A stretch of DNA of 64,000 nucleotides, taken from assembly GCA_011317545.1 (NCBI GenBank), contig WUJK01000002.1:3844001-3908000 (forward strand), written 5' to 3'. The stretch's first letter is position 1. Each line of letters opens with the position of its first letter. This document shows, one piece after another, positions 1-10,450 of the stretch. The stretch comes from Coniella vitis (lineage: Eukaryota > Ascomycota > Sordariomycetes > Diaporthales > Schizoparmaceae). Made by a program: the position numbers and the translations under genes. The notes beneath the pieces were generated by a model. The model did no database searches. It was given only the letters and a program-made list of their open reading frames with translations, and was not told the DNA's origin.

Positions 1-1265
1 CAATGATGGCGGTGTGCTTCTTGGGCGGGATGCAAATGGACACATGGTCCAACACGGTGATTTCCGGTCGGGAAGGGTACACGAACGACACGTCCTTGAG
101 CTCGAATCCACCCTCGGCCGTCTCGAGACGGGTTCCAGATGTTGCCGTTCCATCGATTAGAGGTTCCCGCTCCATGTCTTCCCGGAGCTTAGCATACGAT
201 GCAACCGCGGCGGTAAAGAGGTGGATGAAGGGCGCGACCTGGCTGAAGAGCAACGTGGCTATGATTATGTTATTAGAACGTGACGAGTCCACTCGATCAA
301 AACAAGCGGTTGTGCATCTTACCTTCAATCAAAATGAAAATGACGGTAAAGGTAGCACCAACAGTAACATCGCCGGTGCCACCACCTACTGCATCTGCAA
401 TGTGCTGACTACCTTGCCAGAAGGCAAGACCGTTGGCCGAGTAAGCGACAAAGTAGAGCACGCCAGATTGAATTCCAACTGCCGTCGCTTTCTTCAGACC
501 TTCTCGCTCGGAAGATTTGAGAGCCTTGGCAAACTTGGACTCAAGGCGGTTATTGGCGCCAAATGCTTGTACGACAACTATATTGGAGAGCGCCTCGGAA
601 GCAATGGACGAGGCGGATGCAGCATAGTCGGACATCAGACCAGAGTACTTTTCAATGAAGTAGCTGCCCACAAAGGACATGAGAAAGTATGCCGGGATCA
701 GCGATAGCAAGATGGCGGCCAGTTCCCAGTCCTTGATGAAGGCCACAATGTAGGCCGTCACGAAGAAGGACAAGCTTGCCAGACATATTCCCACCTTTTC
801 AGCGGTACCAGAACGAATAGTCGAGATATCACTGCTGAGCCGTGAGGCCACTTCTCCAGTGGGCAGCGAGTCGAAGTGCGAAGGCTCTTGTCGCAGCAAG
901 TTCTGCAGATAGCGCTCCCTCAGGCGCTGGGCGAGGCGAGCGCCAAAGAGGCTCCAGCACGTCAGGTGGCCATAGATGAGGACGAACTGGGCAATGGCGA
1001 GGTAGAAGATGAGGAGGATCTTGCTGTCGATGCTGCTCTGGTACTTGGAGTTGGAGGCCGAGTCGCTGGTACCATCGGCCTGACTGCACGTTACGTCGTT
1101 GAAGCTGTCGAGAAGCTGGCCAAAGACGACACCGATGATCGGAAAGGGCACGCCCGAAGCAATGGCACAAACGATGCCCGTGACGAGCATGGCCAAGTCA
1201 TACTTGGAGGGGTTGCCGGCCAATAGCAGGCGCGGGAAGCCTGCGAGCCCACGGAGGAGACCCAT
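1..1265 (-). CDS. ABC transporter, multidrug/siderophore type (SitT-like), 3' end outside window
   Basis: Exons read as complement(<1..258, 323..1265), with donor GTAAGA after 323 and acceptor TAG before 258; the join stays in frame. The start at 1265 (MGLLRG) is the first ATG; a longer frame upstream would begin with TTG. About 400 residues are visible: a first ABC transmembrane domain with several hydrophobic helices and the ABCB-type stretch containing RLSSDI, then the start of the first nucleotide-binding domain (FELKDVSFVYPSRPE). The Walker A region is cut off at the window edge. The architecture fits full-length fungal ABCB (P-glycoprotein-like) exporters. In Aspergillus fumigatus an ABC gene of this type (sitT) sits in the siderophore cluster beside sidH and sidF, and here the next two genes are those homologues, so a siderophore-linked role is inferred. 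The substrate is unknown. Confidence 0.85.
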
Positions 1266-1949
1266 GATGGGAAAGGACGGTATCTCGTCTAGGACTGGCG
1301 ACCTCGTCCGGTCAGGGCCTTGGGCAGGCTGGGCTTTGTCTGGCTCGAGGGTTGTTGTTTTGGGCACAAGAACAAAGACAAGACAGTCAACCAAGCAAGC
1401 AGCTCGATGTACGAGCTGTCTATCGTTTATTGTCTATTTCTGTGGCGTCCTATTTTCGTGCCATGCTCTGTGGGATTTGCGCAACCAACCCCGGGCGCTC
1501 GGAAGAGTGAGGCAAATGGGGACAAAGGGTCAACCATGTTGACGTGCTGTGGGTCGACAGGCTGGCTAAGAGGGGCTGGAGGGGTTCATGGTGAAGTGGG
1601 TCCATCGCTCTCAGGGGGTGTGGCGCCGACCAGGCTTGGTGATTATTGCTGGGCACGAGAAGTTCTGCTGTTGTTGGAGCTGGCTGGGCTGGGCTTCTGG
1701 GACAAGTCCAGAGCATTGGACCAAGCAAAGTACCGAGACCGGCAGCCCACGATGGAGTCGGCAGTACATGTAGCGTAAAAGGAAACGGTGTCTCGAAACA
1801 GACCGTGTGTAGTGTGATTGGCTTGGCAGGACGTTGAATATGTAAGGTGGTACTTGACCGAGGCAGAAATGAGGAGAAGAAGTGATGATGTTGCTGTTGT
1901 ACGGTACCTGGGTATGTAAGGTACAGTGTGCAGGACACGGTGAATGCGG

Positions 1950-1958
1950 TTATCAGAT
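1950..1958 (-). promoter_or_regulatory. SreA-type GATA site (ATCTGATAA on minus strand)
   Basis: The minus strand reads ATCTGATAA, a perfect match to ATCWGATAA, the extended GATA site bound by fungal iron-responsive repressors of the SreA/SRE family. It lies about 690 bp upstream of the ABC transporter start. Function is inferred from the match and from the siderophore genes around it. Confidence 0.6.
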
Positions 1959-2061
1959 GATACGCAGGTACTTGAGTTTATGCATGACAGATGCAATATC
2001 AAGCTTTAAAATCTTTTCCACGGCAAGAAGGCGCGGCCCACCGGTAGCGCAAGCTGAGTTG

Positions 2062-2070
2062 ATCAGATAA
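2062..2070 (+). promoter_or_regulatory. SreA-type GATA site (ATCAGATAA) followed by further AGAT repeats
   Basis: The plus strand reads ATCAGATAA and continues GATTAGATAC, so several GATA half-sites lie in about 18 bp. This is a perfect match to the ATCWGATAA consensus. It lies between the sidH-like stop and the ABC gene start and could serve the ABC gene. Confidence 0.6.
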
Positions 2071-2328
2071 GATTAGATACAGCTGCAGAGCTGCTCATGA
2101 CACAGCTCAGCTCCTCCCTGACGGCCGCTAGTTCCTGTCTTGGTCGGCTTGGCGGTGAGAAGTTTTCGCAGCCCTGGCAGCCATCATTGGCTTCACGCGA
2201 TTTCTTACTATGTACCGTACAACAAGTACTATGTACCTGGGTACCCGGCTATCCCCTGCCGCCTAGTCCGCCCAACTACTATGTACTATGTAATGGTACA
2301 CCGTTTGTGTTGAGCTGAGTGCAGATCA

Positions 2329-3223
2329 TCACAACTTGGACGGCACCCACTTTGGCGGCCGTTTCTCGGTAAAGGCCAGAATGCCCTCGGCAAAGTTGGG
2401 GCTGCTGACGAGGCGCGGATACCAGTCGTCGGCCAGCGCCGTGACAGCCTCCTCGACGCTGCCGTTCTCCCAGCTCATGCGGATGCCATGGCGGCCGACA
2501 ATGACGGCGTCGGGGCTGTTGGCGCAAATCTCAGCAGCCAGCTTCAGCGCTGCGCCCACAGCGTCGTAGCCTTGCTCCTGGTCTACCACCTGCGACACGA
2601 GGCCCCAGTTGTGCAGCGTCTGCGCATCGACCGTCTTGCCCGTCAAGGCCAGCTCCATGGTGCGCTGCAAGCCCAACGTGCGCGTCAGGCGAGGAAGAGC
2701 GCCCGCCACGGCCACGATGCCCCTCTTGACCTCGGGCAGGCAGAAGATGGCCTTGGAAGACGCCACCACCAGGTCGCAGTTGGCCACCATCTCGAATCCG
2801 CCGCCCATGCAGATGCCGTTGACTGCGGCGATAATGGGCTTCTTGCCCGCCCGTCGTGGCAGTCCTGCCAGTCCCGGAGCGCTCATGTCATTAACGACGC
2901 CTCTCCTGTTCATCTCGTTCCACTCTATTCACAATTCGATGCTGTCAGCTTGCTTCACACACTGGAGGGTGACACTCTGCTGCGCGAATCGCACCTTGCA
3001 GGTCTGCACCAGTGCAGAAAGCCCTCCCTTCGCCCGTAATGATGCCCACTAGGAGGCTGCCATCTTGATCAAACTCTTCCCAGATCTCTGCAATTTGACG
3101 GCTGGTGGCCCTGTCGACACAGTTGAGCTTCTCTGTCCGCGTCAGCGTGACCTGCACCACCTTGTCCTGCGGAAATGTGACTGTGAAATTTTGAAAGTCT
3201 AGCGGTCTCGAGCGGAGAGACAT
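2329..3223 (-). CDS. sidH: Enoyl-CoA hydratase/isomerase, SidH-like (anhydromevalonyl-CoA forming), peroxisomal
   Basis: Exons complement(2329..2924, 2995..3223); the intron GTGCGA...TAG has an in-frame join giving DLQEWNE, and the protein is 274 aa. Crotonase-fold features: the oxyanion-hole stretch GRAFCTGADLQ (residues 66-76) and the second glycine-rich loop GICMGGGFEMVANCD. The protein ends in SKL, a type 1 peroxisomal targeting signal. A. fumigatus SidH is a crotonase-family enzyme that makes anhydromevalonyl-CoA for fusarinine-type siderophores and is peroxisomal. The crotonase family is large, so the specific call rests on SKL plus the adjacent divergent sidF-like gene (714 bp away) and the ABC and MFS transporters. 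Confidence 0.82.
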
Positions 3224-3938
3224 GGTGGGCTGGAAGGGTGGCTGCTCGCTGAAAATTGAGATGAGACCATCGAGGGGGCCGTCAGTTGTCGTGAAGTCTT
3301 TGTTCGTATGCTTTTGTCGATTTCGACCTCGTTCTGCGGTCTTGGTAAGGCACGATTCGTACTGTACTTGTCCACCTTGCACAATATGTATGCATACCAT
3401 AGTACCTACCATTACTACTAATGTACCCCAAGATACGACAGTACATACTTTCTCACATTAGTACTATGTCATAGTACTATGCAAAGAGATACGTACTATA
3501 TATAGTACGTAGACGGTATTCGCGTACAGTATGCGCACAATGCTGCGCCAATCCATGCTACTCCCAGTTAAACTGGTGGGGAATTTGCCAGAACAAAGTT
3601 GGCCGGGCACGACAGTCTGCAACCCTCCACCAGGGGCACCATGACACGCACCGGGGGCCGCACCAGTCCGATACTCTGTGCGAGGAGGATGAAAGGGTTG
3701 CCGACCAGAAAGAGAGAAGCAATTCTGCTGATATGCACAGTGTTTACATGTATCTCATTCTCGCTCCACTAGGCACACTACACCATCGTCAGTCTTGGAG
3801 GCTGGCCTATTCTCTCGCCGTCAAATTCTCAACCTCATTGCGCTCCTCCCTCGCGTTGTGCTGGAAGTAAAACGCCACCGGCTCAGAACCAGGTTGCTAT
3901 CGTCGATAGACGGGTTGTCCAATTTATTCAACACCAAG
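3224..3938. promoter_or_regulatory. Divergent promoter region between sidH-like and sidF-like genes
   Basis: This 715-bp gap lies between divergent starts, so it probably drives both genes. It has a CCAAT box at about 3550, several plain GATA cores (AGATAC, CGATAC, TGATAT) but no perfect ATCWGATAA, and variants of the TACTATGT motif around 3460-3510. No gene is seen. Confidence 0.55.
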
Positions 3939-5366
3939 ATGGGCTCTACCGCAGCACCCAAGGGCTCAGACGCCTTGGTCAAACTTCCTTACCCTTTCCT
4001 GACGACATACCGCGTGCGCCAAACTGCCGACTCCTCGCTTGTCCTGGAGCTGCACCAACAGCCAGCAAAGGGCCGCTCCCCTCCCAGCCCACTGCACTCC
4101 GACACCCTCTCCTGGCTTCCCTTGACACACCTTGCCGAGGCTGAGCGTCCACCCATCGCAGAGAACAACCCCTGGGCCCGCGCCCGCCGCGCCCCGGCGA
4201 CTACCTTCCAGTGGAAGGGCGCCAGTGCGCCCTCTCTGGCCCAGATCTGGAACGTCGTCCACGCCATCTACCTTTCCCAACCGACCAACGAGTACTTTCG
4301 TCTGACCCTCTCCGGCACCGACAGCCAAGTCATCCGCGATGAGCTCCTCACCACAGGCCTCGCCATAGCGCATCCCAAGCCCCAGCTGGCCAAGGACAAG
4401 TCGAACGCAAAGCAAGGCGAGGGCGAGCTGCTCATTCTGCGCGGCGCCTTTTGGCAGGGCGCCGCGTCGCCCACGGGGCCCCGGCCCATCTGGGTCGTTG
4501 GTGACGGCACGGACAAGCACCTGCGCACGCCGCTCGACCAGTACCCGCTCATGCCCGAGCTCTACACCATCACCAACAAGTTCCCTGACGAACCCGTGTA
4601 CACGCGCCACCCCGTGCGGCGCCCCAAGCCGCACCCAGGCTCCATTGCCTACAGCCGGTGGATCCCCGAGACGGACATGCACTTTTCGCTCGAGGTTGTC
4701 GACTGGCAGAGTGACGAGCACCTCAAGCTCTTCAACAAGTGGCAGAATGACCCGCGCGTAGCCAAAGGGTGGAACGAAACGGGCACACTCGATCAGCACC
4801 GCGAGTACCTGCGCAAGCTGCACTTTGACCCGCATGTTTTGTGTCTATTTGGCCGCTTTGACGAGACGCGCTTCTCGTACTATGAGCTTTACTGGGCAAA
4901 GGTAAGAAAGGAAAAAGGAGCCCCTCCTATCCCGAACACTACACCAAAGACGAAGAAAAGCCTGCTGACCACACTCTCTTCGGCAAACATCCAGGAGGAC
5001 CATTACGGCGCTCACTACGACGCAGGCGACTATGACCGCGGCCGTCACTCCCTCGTGGGTGACGCCTCCTTTCGTGGCGCCGTGCGTGTCAACGCCTGGT
5101 ACTCGAGCTGCATCCACTACTGCTTCCTCGACGACCCGCGAACTGTCAATGTCGTCGGCGAGCCCAAAGCCACGGGCCCCATCATTCTCTCGTACGAGAA
5201 CTCGCAGGGCTTGACCATTGGCAAGTATGTTGACTTTGCGCACAAGCGCTCGGTGCACTCTATTGCCAGCAGGGAAAAATGGTTCCAGCTGTGTCCCATC
5301 TTCTGGGACGGGCGCGAGAAGCCGCTGGAGTCGGCAGATCGTGCGGCTTGGAATGCCAAGTTGTGA
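3939..5366 (+). CDS. sidF: Siderophore N5-hydroxyornithine acyltransferase, SidF-like
   Basis: Exons 3939..4901 and 4995..5366, 444 aa. The intron (GTAAGA...CAG, 93 nt) is a multiple of three and lacks stops, so it would read through; family conservation (YELYWAK joined to EDHYGAHYDAGDYDRGRHSLVGD) shows it is removed. The start is the first in-frame ATG; the upstream frame opens only at TTG. The C-terminal half is the IucB/MbtK-like GNAT acyltransferase domain seen in SidF and SidL, with HFSLEVVDW, the ND.RVAKGW stretch and FLDDPRT..VVGEP. It ends in AKL, a PTS1 variant, matching the known peroxisomal location of SidF. SidF transfers anhydromevalonyl to N5-hydroxyornithine; SidL, a paralogue, transfers acetyl. 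Neighbouring sidH-like and mirB-like genes favour SidF. Confidence 0.87.
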   Translation: MGSTAAPKGSDALVKLPYPFLTTYRVRQTADSSLVLELHQQPAKGRSPPSPLHSDTLSWLPLTHLAEAERPPIAENNPWARARRAPATTFQWKGASAPSLAQIWNVVHAIYLSQPTNEYFRLTLSGTDSQVIRDELLTTGLAIAHPKPQLAKDKSNAKQGEGELLILRGAFWQGAASPTGPRPIWVVGDGTDKHLRTPLDQYPLMPELYTITNKFPDEPVYTRHPVRRPKPHPGSIAYSRWIPETDMHFSLEVVDWQSDEHLKLFNKWQNDPRVAKGWNETGTLDQHREYLRKLHFDPHVLCLFGRFDETRFSYYELYWAKVRKEKGAPPIPNTTPKTKKSLLTTLSSANIQEDHYGAHYDAGDYDRGRHSLVGDASFRGAVRVNAWYSSCIHYCFLDDPRTVNVVGEPKATGPIILSYENSQGLTIGKYVDFAHKRSVHSIASREKWFQLCPIFWDGREKPLESADRAAWNAKL

Positions 5367-6946
5367 CGGACAGTGGGGGAAAAGGGGCGATCTTTGTATA
5401 TAGGGCTTGGTTTGGAAAAAGAATTTTACATGGGCAAAAAATTGAGGTTGGCTACAAAAATGGCATCAACTGAAAGGCACAGACTGAGAGAGTGTGAGAG
5501 TCGTTCGTCCGTATGGGAAGAAGCTAGTATAACCATTCCAGGGGAAAGAGTCGCTTGAAGATTGCAAGTGACAGCCACCATAATGTTTCTTAGGGGCCAA
5601 GAAGAGAACGGCAAAGGGCGCAAAATAGTTACATGCCCGACTGTTGATAGTTGCTGCCAGCAAACCTTTTTTTTGGGGGGGGGGGACGCTTTTCCTACAT
5701 ATAAGTCAATAAACAAAGATCATCGGAAGTGGCTACTGTGCTACTGAAAAGAAGACAAACATGCAGGAAAGCACTTTCTTCCCAAATTTGACAGCTCTTG
5801 AGAATTCGCTCAACTGTATTCCTAATAAGAGTATGTCTCTGCAAGACACTAACGCAGTATCGTATCAACTTGTGACGCATTATTTCTTTATTATGAACTA
5901 TGTATACCGCCTGCCGCTAAATGTAGAATGCATCCCGGCGATGCCATCGAATGGCATTGGGGCACGTCACTTGGAAAGCCGACACGGTACTATATAGCAT
6001 ATAATACATCTTTTTCCCGATGCAGAAAGCCTGGATGTATCATGTACAATTAACTCCCAGACAAAGCTCTGCATTCAAGGTATGGGGATCCCTCTTGCGG
6101 ACGGAGGACCAAGGAAGAGAGATGACGACGAGATGAACGCGTATGGTTCCGTCTCTCTCTTTCTCTCCTTCGCTTAGAGCAGAACACACATACCATGTAT
6201 ATGCTCGCTGTGTGTACCTCTCGGTACCGTCATTTCTCGGTTTCGTCGAGGGTCTGCAGTAGACAGGAGAATTGTTGCCGCCTTCCCTGCTTCAATCAGA
6301 TTAGATAAAAAAGATCAGACCACGTTGACAATTCTGGCCCCGCGATCGGATCGTTCAAGGCCCAAACGCCTTTGTACATGTTTTATACCAGACAGCGTCC
6401 CCCCACTTGGGTGGCTTGCGTGCTGTGCAATCGGCCCGGAGGCTTGAGAATGATGAAAACCAAATTGGAACAAGCTCGCAGAGCAATAAAGACCACCTTA
6501 TTCTTCACGTTGGCCTTCTCGAACGAAACAATGGTTGTCAGAGGCAAGAGAAGAGTGGGCGTGGATCAGCATTCCCTCGTTGCAACTTGGCAGCTGTACT
6601 AGTAGTATGTAGCTTGGTTGTTCTTATTGGTTTTGTTGCCGTTGCATGCGACCCCGCTTGACGCCGCCACATCTGCTAGTCCTATGTAGAAGGCGTGAAG
6701 GTAGGTGTGTGTGCGTATTCAAGTGTGAGTGGATCGCAAACTGGCGGCGAGATGAAAAACAGAAAATTCGACCTCGGGGATTGTGGGGTTGTATCCATGT
6801 GCATACAGAGTATGCAATAAGTGGATCTAGGCAGGGATCAGCTCAAGTTTCTACTGACACTGTATCAGAAAGTGCGCAGACGCACCTAGTACATATGCAT
6901 ATAAAGGGAGGGCTGAGAGTGTGAGCCCTGGCCGCTAACAGCAAGG

Positions 6947-6955
6947 ATCTGATAA
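6947..6955 (+). promoter_or_regulatory. SreA-type GATA site (ATCTGATAA), left half of facing pair
   Basis: A perfect ATCWGATAA match followed by TG. It is mirrored 29 bp further on by CATTATCTGAT, so the two sites form an imperfect inverted repeat. It lies 1.5 kb upstream of the mirB-like start. Confidence 0.6.
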
Positions 6956-6984
6956 TGCCCAAGCTCCATAGGCGGGGCTCGTCA

Positions 6985-6993
6985 TTATCTGAT
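6985..6993 (-). promoter_or_regulatory. SreA-type GATA site (ATCAGATAA on minus strand), right half of facing pair
   Basis: The plus strand reads TTATCTGAT, whose complement is ATCAGATAA. It partners the site at 6947 in inverted orientation. SRE-type GATA factors have two zinc fingers, and clustered sites are common in their targets; the regulatory role here is inferred. Confidence 0.6.
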
Positions 6994-8463
6994 GGCGCTA
7001 CCGTTCCGAGCTCGCAGGGATGAGCCGCGGAAGCACCAGGGCGTGCGATTTGGTACGCGAGGTGGCGCGAGTGGAGAGCTTCCAATGCTGCCAAGCAGCC
7101 AAACAACCAAACACGCACGGGCGACATGAAAAACTCTGCTGCAGCTGTGGATAACGAAATCACTTGGTGTGTTGCTGTTTTCTTGAGGTTGCCATGGCCC
7201 CTGCTCCTTGTATGAAAGTATGTATGCAACGGCAGGTATCGGTACTATGTACTCGCTCACACAGTAAATGGGAGCCCTACAGCCTTCGATGGAGAAGCAA
7301 CACACTGCTAGCTTCAAAGTAAGTAGCAGTGTATCGAAAGAAGTAGCTGCTGCGAAACGGAATACTAGCTATTGATACTACGGTACGCGCACACGCGTAC
7401 AATCGTCTCCACCCAGCGACCAAGCCCACAATACTATGTGCATAATAGCACAGGCACCGCACCAGATGCCCCACGGCAACACACTGGCTAGCGATGCAAG
7501 CCGGCCGGCCCATGGGGTCATACTGACGCTTCGTGCCATCGCTGCTATGTTGCCAGCTTCCGGGATGAGCGTGCGAAGCTGCGAAGCTGGGTCCGGAGAG
7601 TCACCCAGGCAGCCAGGGCTCCCCGATGGCCGAGCAGAAGAAGCCCAGACACCGCGCCGACGGCCGGCTGGGGCGAGCAAGGGCATCCAGGTCGGCCAGT
7701 TCCCAGACGGACGCTTGAAGGCCCGCTGTGCCGTACTGCGCAGTACAGTAGCTGTCGAGAGGTCTTACTGTCTCATCCCCCAGTGGTCGTCAGCGCAGAG
7801 TCAAACTTTTCGCGGGCTCTGATGGTGTGTGAGCGGTCATGCATAGTCCGTTCCGAGGGCTTCTGCCAGAATGACATCTTCGCTGACTTCGCCAATGGCC
7901 CTCCCTCCTTCTCGTGCATAGTATAGCACCGTATCATGCAGTATGGCCCTGGAACCGCACCAAGCACATGGCATTGGAAGCCAGAGACGGCAGCTCCCCC
8001 TCCATACCGAGTACTCTACATAGTACTTACTAATAGTATTTCTGATCCACATGGAGCACGCCAATAGCCATGTCCCGCTCGCTGGGCCCTTCTAGTGCCT
8101 ATGCAAGCATCCATGCACTTCCGGAAAGTGGCTCTCTGCGAGGGCACCTGCAGACCCTCCTGGCACACGCGCACACACTACTATGTACCTTCCCCAGTCA
8201 CTCTCTCTTTCGGGTCCTCACACCGATGTGGCAAGACCTCTGCTAGCGTCCTGCCTGTGTGCTGGGTCCAAGTCTTCTTCGGCAAGACGGACGGGAGGAC
8301 AGAGATAGTAAAGTATTTAGATTGTTTTCGCTCCCTCGACCCTGCGGTGACCAATGCCACCCAGCCCCATCTTCCCTGGATCGATATCGCATCCTCCTCT
8401 CGCTACCGCCGCCCGTAACGCCTCTGTAGGTCGGCAACAGAATCGCAGAGGACTTCAGTCACC

Positions 8464-10450
8464 ATGAGCACCGACGATATGCACAAGTCGGCCCAGGCCA
8501 CCGACGATGTCATTCCAGCAGAGACACCCGACCACTACCAGACAGAAGAGCACCCCGACGACGCGCCCAACGCCAGTGATCAGCAGGGTGTCCGCGATGT
8601 CGAGGCTGCCACCTTGAGCTGGACGAGGCTATCCCTGATCCTGGTGTTCCTCAAGTGAGTTGCTTCTTGACGGGCTCCTTGGAAGCGGCTGGTCCGCAGA
8701 GTGAATTTCCTTGCTAACCCGAGGGTTGCGCTCTACAGCATCTTCCTGCTCTATTTTGTCAATGCCATGCAGTCCACAATCCTCAGCAACCTGATTCCGT
8801 TCGCTACCAGTGCTTGGGAGACTCACTCGCTGCTCAATGTCATTTACGTCGTTGCCGATGCCATGTCGGCGGCTGTCTACGTTCCTCTCTCCAAGATCCT
8901 CGATGTGTGGGGCCGTGCTGAGGGCTTTGCCATCATGACCGTTTTCGCGACGTTGGGTCTCATTCTGATGGCGGCCAGTGAGAACCTGCCCACCTTCTGC
9001 GCAGCATATGTAGGTATCAAGCGGGGCGGCACACACCACTTTGCTACGTGGCAATTGTACTGATTGGCGTGAAACACAGGTCTTCTACACTATCGGCTTC
9101 GGCGGCATGACTTTCTGCGTCGACGTCGTTACAGCCGATGCCTCCAAGCTCAAGAACCGAGGTCTGGCTTACGCCTTCACCTCGTCCCCTTACATTATTA
9201 CCGCATTCGCTGGCTCGGCTGCTTCTGAGACTTTCTACCACGACAACTGGCGCTGGGGTTTCGGTTGCTTTGCCATTATTTTCCCCATTGTTGCTCTGCC
9301 CTTGTTCTTCATCCTGAAGGCCAACATCAAGAAGGCCCAGAAGCTGGGTAACTTCATCCCACACGAGAGCGGCCGAACTTGGTATGAAAGCATCTGGCAT
9401 TACACCGTCGACTTTGACAGTAAGCATCCCCCCCCCCTTCCCAAAATTCAAGTAACCACGTTCTGCGTTTTTCCCGTGGCGAGGGATATACAAAAATCTA
9501 ACTCGTCTTCCTCTGCAGTTCTTGGTGTGGTTCTGTTCTCCGTCGGACTGGTCCTTTTCCTTTTGCCCTTCGACATTGCCGACTCGGCCCCTCATGGATG
9601 GGCTTCTGGATACATCATTGCCATGCTGGTTGTCGGCTTTGTCTTGCTCATGGCTTTCGGTCTGTTTGAGAAGTTTGTGGCTCCCGTACCACTGGTCAAC
9701 TACCATTTCCTGACGGATCGAACTGTGCTGGGTGCCTGCCTCCTTGACGCCACCTACCAGGTCGCATATTACTGCTGGGACAACTACTTCACCTCGTACC
9801 TGCAAGTAGTCAACGACGTCTCGGTGGCTGAAGCCGGTTACATTAGCAACACTTTCAATGTCGTCTCTGGTGTGCTGCTGTTTGGTGTCGGTTGGCTGAT
9901 GCGCCGTACCGGTCGCTTCAGGTGGCTGCTGTACATTGCCGTGCCGCTGTACATTTTCGCCCAGGGCCTCATGATCTACTTCCGCCGCCCCAACCAGTCG
10001 GTCGGTTACCAAATCATGTGCCAGATCTTCATCTCGATTGGTGGATCCGTCTTCATTATTGTTCAGCAGGTTGCTGTGCTCGCCGCTGTGGACCATCAAC
10101 ACGTCGCCGCAGCGCTTGCTCTGCTCTACGTTATTGGTACCATTGGTGATGCCATTGGCGCTGCCGTCTCGGGTGCCATTTGGACAAACACCTTCCCCAA
10201 CGCTCTTGAGTGGTATCTGCCCGAGAGCGCCCAGGCCAACTTCACCATGATCTACGAGGACCTCGACACGCAACTTTCCTACCCTGTCGGCAGCGAGACC
10301 AGACTGGCTATCCAGCACGCCTACGGCTACGCCCAGACGCGCATGCTGGCTGCTGGAACGGGTATCATGGCTCTGGCCTTTGTCTGGGTCTTTTTGATTC
10401 GGGACATCAACCTGAACAAGATGGCTCAGGTCAAGGGTATGGTCTTCTAA
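8464..10450 (+). CDS. mirB: Siderophore-iron importer, MFS, MirB-like
   Basis: Exons 8464..8654, 8739..9009, 9080..9419 and 9519..10450, 577 aa. All four junctions use GT...AG and keep frame (for example LVFLN|IFLLYF, AAY|VFYTIG, VDFD|ILGVV). The hydrophilic N-terminus of about 55 residues is followed by about 14 membrane segments, as in the siderophore-iron transporter (SIT) family. Typical SIT stretches are visible: LLYFVNAMQST, PLSKILDVWGRAEG, DVVTADASKLKNRGLAYAF and PLVNYHFLTDRTV. MirB of Aspergillus imports triacetylfusarinine C at the plasma membrane. Substrate choice between MirB and related ferrioxamine or ferrichrome importers cannot be read from sequence; the linked sidH/sidF-like genes support fusarinine-type cargo. 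Confidence 0.88.

Larger units (their letters stand above)
1266..2328. other. Intergenic region, ABC transporter promoter / sidH-like 3' side
   Basis: No supportable gene. The region contains the upstream sequence of the minus-strand ABC gene, two perfect SreA-type GATA sites (listed separately) and four copies of the dispersed motif TACTATGTA at 2206, 2227, 2277 and 2284. ORFs here overlap on both strands and lack conserved residues. Confidence 0.6.
5367..8463. other. Intergenic region, sidF-like 3' flank to mirB-like promoter
   Basis: About 3.1 kb without a supportable gene. It holds a T8G11 run at 5667-5685, GATA-rich sequence at about 6294-6310 (ATCAGATTAGATAA), the facing pair of SreA-type sites at 6947 and 6985, and TACTATGTA motifs at 7243, 8017 and 8179. 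ORFs here have no recognisable domains. Confidence 0.6.

Noticed and set aside
1266..1394. N-terminal extension of the ABC transporter to 1394
   Set aside because: The longer frame opens with TTG; the first ATG is at 1265, and the extension has no conserved features.
4902..4994. Reading sidF as a single uninterrupted ORF
   Set aside because: The 93-nt segment is in frame without stops, but it has perfect GTAAGA and CAG ends, and its removal restores the conserved YELYWAKEDHYG stretch.
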